Of a stretch of DNA of 64,000 nucleotides, positions 61,928 to 64,000 are shown piece after piece. Under the pieces are notes generated by a model. The model was not told where the DNA came from and made no database searches. It saw only the letters and a program-made list of their open reading frames with translations. Position 1 is the first letter of the stretch; every line of letters starts with the position of its first letter. The translations under genes and the position numbers were made by a program. Source of the stretch: Chlamydiales bacterium (GTDB taxonomy: Bacteria > Chlamydiota > Chlamydiia > Chlamydiales > JACKPQ01); contig JACKPP010000002.1 in assembly GCA_024233455.1 (NCBI GenBank), positions 248,001 to 312,000 of the forward strand, read 5' to 3'.

Positions 61928-63211
61928 TTAAGAAGGTACTTTGGGGGTTTTAAGTCCTTTGGCTACGATGCCTGAAAGACAAATAAGACCAATTAAATTG
62001 GGTAAAATCATGAGGCCGTTAGCCAGATGAGCATAATCCCATACAGTCTGTAGTTGGGCAGTTGCCCCCACAGTGATTAAAAGTGTAAAGCAAATACGGA
62101 AAGGCTTAATAGCACGTATCCCAAAGAGGTAATCAAAACTGCGCTCGGCATAGTAGGCCCAAGCCAAGATCGTGGAATAACCAAAGGGAATAATGGCAAT
62201 GGTGAGGAGCAGTTTACCACCTGGAAGAGCCATGCCAAAAGCCTCCAGAGCAAGTTTAGAGCCGGTAAGACCAGAGCTTGTAGCTCCAGTGACCGCCAGA
62301 ACTAAACCCGTCATGGTGCAGACAAGGAGCGTTGTTAGCGAGACTGTACTCATTTGGATTAGGGATTGTTCATTGGGGTTGGAGGCTTTGGCTGCACTTG
62401 CCGCAATGCCAGCTACGCCGAGTCCAGCCTCTGATGAGAAAACGCCTTGAGCCGCCCCCATCATGATCGCCAAAAAAAGGGCTTTGGGCGTAAATGCCGA
62501 TTGAAAGATCGATCCAATAGCGCTCGGTAGTTGCCCGGAATAGAGAATTAAAATGATGAAGGCTGCTCCAATGAAGAAAACACTCATAATGGGTACCAGG
62601 ATAGAGGTAATGCGGCCAATACTTTTGATACCACCCAAAATAGCAGTGCCCACTAACACCGATAGGCCAATCCCCGTGTACAAGGGAGGAAATGAAAATG
62701 TCGATTCCAAGGTTTCTGCAATTGAGTGCGCCTGGACAGCGTTACCGATTCCTAGGCTGCTTAAGATGGTAAAGCCAGCAAAAGCAAGTGCCAGCCATTT
62801 GGCTTTGAGTCCCCTTTCTAGGTAGAGCATCGGACCACCACACATCTCTTTGCTTTGGTCTTTTTCTCGAAATTTTAACGCCAGGTAGGACTCTGAATAT
62901 TTCATGGGCATTCCCAGCAGCGCTGTGATCCACATCCAAAATAAAGCGCCTAATCCTCCATCTGTTACCGCCACAGCTACACCTGCAATACTGCCAATGC
63001 CAATTGAGGAGGCTAAAGATGTGCTAAAAGCTTCAAATTGGCTAATATCTCCTGCTGCTCGATCAGCATGCGGTGAAAAGGCAAGTTTATGGCAAAGATA
63101 AAAGGAGCGAAATTGGATTCCCTTTAAGCGAATTGTGAGAAAGAGCCCAGCACCTGTGAGAAGTAAAATAAGGGGCATGCCCCACAACCATTCGTTGATG
63201 CTGTGAATCAT
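61928..63211 (-). CDS. sodium:alanine/glycine symporter (AGCS family), first copy
   Basis: About 427 residues from the ATG at 63211. It has roughly ten membrane segments and the AGCS hallmarks: FEAFSTSLASSIGIGSIAGV, GALFWMWITALLGMPMKYSE, QGVFSSEAGLGVAGIAASAA and PFGYSTILAWAYYAERSFDY. The family imports alanine or glycine with sodium at the inner membrane. Its ATG overlaps the stop of the upstream symporter by 4 bp, so both are expressed together. A longer upstream frame is only the neighbour's overlap. Confidence 0.9.
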   Translation of the reverse strand: MIHSINEWLWGMPLILLLTGAGLFLTIRLKGIQFRSFYLCHKLAFSPHADRAAGDISQFEAFSTSLASSIGIGSIAGVAVAVTDGGLGALFWMWITALLGMPMKYSESYLALKFREKDQSKEMCGGPMLYLERGLKAKWLALAFAGFTILSSLGIGNAVQAHSIAETLESTFSFPPLYTGIGLSVLVGTAILGGIKSIGRITSILVPIMSVFFIGAAFIILILYSGQLPSAIGSIFQSAFTPKALFLAIMMGAAQGVFSSEAGLGVAGIAASAAKASNPNEQSLIQMSTVSLTTLLVCTMTGLVLAVTGATSSGLTGSKLALEAFGMALPGGKLLLTIAIIPFGYSTILAWAYYAERSFDYLFGIRAIKPFRICFTLLITVGATAQLQTVWDYAHLANGLMILPNLIGLICLSGIVAKGLKTPKVPS

Positions 63212-64000
63212 TTTTGAAAGCTCTTGAGTTCTTTGGCAGCAATGCCACTGAGGCAAATAAGACCGATCAGGTTAGGAATAGCCATTAGACCATTACAAAT
63301 ATCGGCAATACCCCATACGACATCCAATCCTAACACCGCACCTGGAATGATTAGTAAGGTGTAGATCAAGCGATAGGGTTTGACCGCACGTAAGCCAAAG
63401 AGATATTCGGTGCACTTTTCGCCGTAGTACGCCCAGCCTAGTATCGTGGAGTAGGCAAAGGGAATTAGAGCGATTGTGACAATGAGGGCGCCTTTAGGAA
63501 TGGCAGCGCTAAAGGCAGCCAGGGCCAACTGCGACCCCCCACCGGTTGAACCTAATACACCCGTAAGGGCAATGGTTAGACCGGTGATGGTACAGACAAT
63601 GCCGGTAGTAATAAAAACACCAATCATGGCAATTAACGCTTGATGCGAGGGCGTTTTAGTTTTGGCTGCTGCTGCTGCAATCGAGGAAACTCCAAGACCA
63701 GCTTCTGATGAAAAAACGCCTCTTGCTACACCCATTTGAATGGCCATCATGATCGTTGAGCCGGCAAAGCCTCCAATAGCGGCCTGGCCAGAAAAGGCGC
63801 TTTCGAAAATAAGCCCAAAGGCCGATGGAATCCTATCCCAAAATAAAATCAAAATGATGATACCACAAGAGATGTAGAAGGCTCCCATGATCGGCACTAA
63901 AATCGATGCTATCCGGCCAATACTTTTGATACCCCCAAATAAAGCCAGGCCAGTGATGATACTGATACATACGCCGCTAAAGAGAGGATGCCAACCGGCG
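63208..64000 (-). CDS. sodium:alanine/glycine symporter (AGCS family), second copy, N-terminus outside window
   Basis: The frame continues off the right edge; about 264 C-terminal residues are seen, beginning in ISIITGLALFGGIKSIGRIA. Motifs match the downstream paralogue: ARGVFSSEAGLGVSSIAAAA, PFAYSTILGWAYYGEKCTEY, NGLMAIPNLIGLICLSGIAA. It is clearly diverged from the first copy, so this is an old tandem duplication. Coupled to it by ATGA. Confidence 0.88.
   Translation of the reverse strand, partial: AGWHPLFSGVCISIITGLALFGGIKSIGRIASILVPIMGAFYISCGIIILILFWDRIPSAFGLIFESAFSGQAAIGGFAGSTIMMAIQMGVARGVFSSEAGLGVSSIAAAAAKTKTPSHQALIAMIGVFITTGIVCTITGLTIALTGVLGSTGGGSQLALAAFSAAIPKGALIVTIALIPFAYSTILGWAYYGEKCTEYLFGLRAVKPYRLIYTLLIIPGAVLGLDVVWGIADICNGLMAIPNLIGLICLSGIAAKELKSFQK

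Overview
The window looks like chromosome of an environmental ('Chlamydia-like') member of the Chlamydiae. Several blocks match gene neighbourhoods I recall from Chlamydia trachomatis: dcd-ruvB-SpoIID-like protein; lipoprotein-CPBP protease-PP2C phosphatase-cysteine desulfurase facing two CBS-domain proteins and an FtsB/DivIC-like protein; rodZ divergent from rnhC; a Pkn1-type kinase/FGE-fold protein; and an Slc1-type type III secretion chaperone next to glgX. Features point to an amoeba- or protist-associated relative rather than an animal-pathogen Chlamydia: a bifunctional glutathione synthetase, a P3A proton ATPase, transposons, many ankyrin proteins and a PARP-like protein. Genus cannot be settled from the sequence alone.

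Layout. 0-7.8 kb: end of an efflux outer-membrane lipoprotein, gshF, an ankyrin membrane protein, two peptidyl-prolyl isomerases (FKBP and cyclophilin), a SprT-like metalloprotein and an MFS transporter. 7.8-10.3 kb: an unusual array of tRNA-Ser(UGA) fragments carrying an exactly 86-bp hairpin-rich insert in the T-loop, with a BRO-N gene cassette between two array members. 10.3-28.4 kb: mostly conserved core genes (P3A ATPase with glucan phosphorylase, rlmB, APC permease with a USP domain, ispH, pkn1-like, rodZ, rnhC, recN, envelope proteins, Slc1-like chaperone). 28.4-31.3 kb: a TnpB-encoding IS200/IS605-type element next to a glgX gene truncated at both ends. 31.3-37.4 kb: tightly overlapping conserved operons. 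37.4-40.2 kb: an IS66-like remnant, a 665-residue PARP-like ADP-ribosyltransferase candidate and a 23-bp tandem repeat. 40.2-47.6 kb: dcd, ruvB, a SpoIID-like protein, an 855-residue orphan, two small membrane proteins and trpS. 47.7-50.5 kb: a second TnpB element cleanly interrupting a secreted 2-oxoglutarate oxygenase gene. 50.6-55.4 kb: an orphan TpsB/ShlB-type outer-membrane transporter and valS. 55.5-61.7 kb: five tandem paralogous membrane-anchored ankyrin genes. 61.9-64 kb: two adjacent sodium:alanine-type symporters, the second cut by the window edge.

How it fits together. The housekeeping genes (tRNA charging, recombination, nucleotide supply, iron-sulfur/isoprenoid metabolism, envelope and division) are interleaved with accessory loci likely to act at the host interface: ankyrin proteins, the PARP-like protein, the Slc1 chaperone and the 855-residue orphan. 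The strongest candidates for new biology are the PARP-like protein at 37.6-39.6 kb and the tRNA-Ser/hairpin array at 7.9-10.2 kb. The two TnpB elements are close copies in the same orientation; together they define element ends, a TTTAT target/TAM and the likely guide positions.
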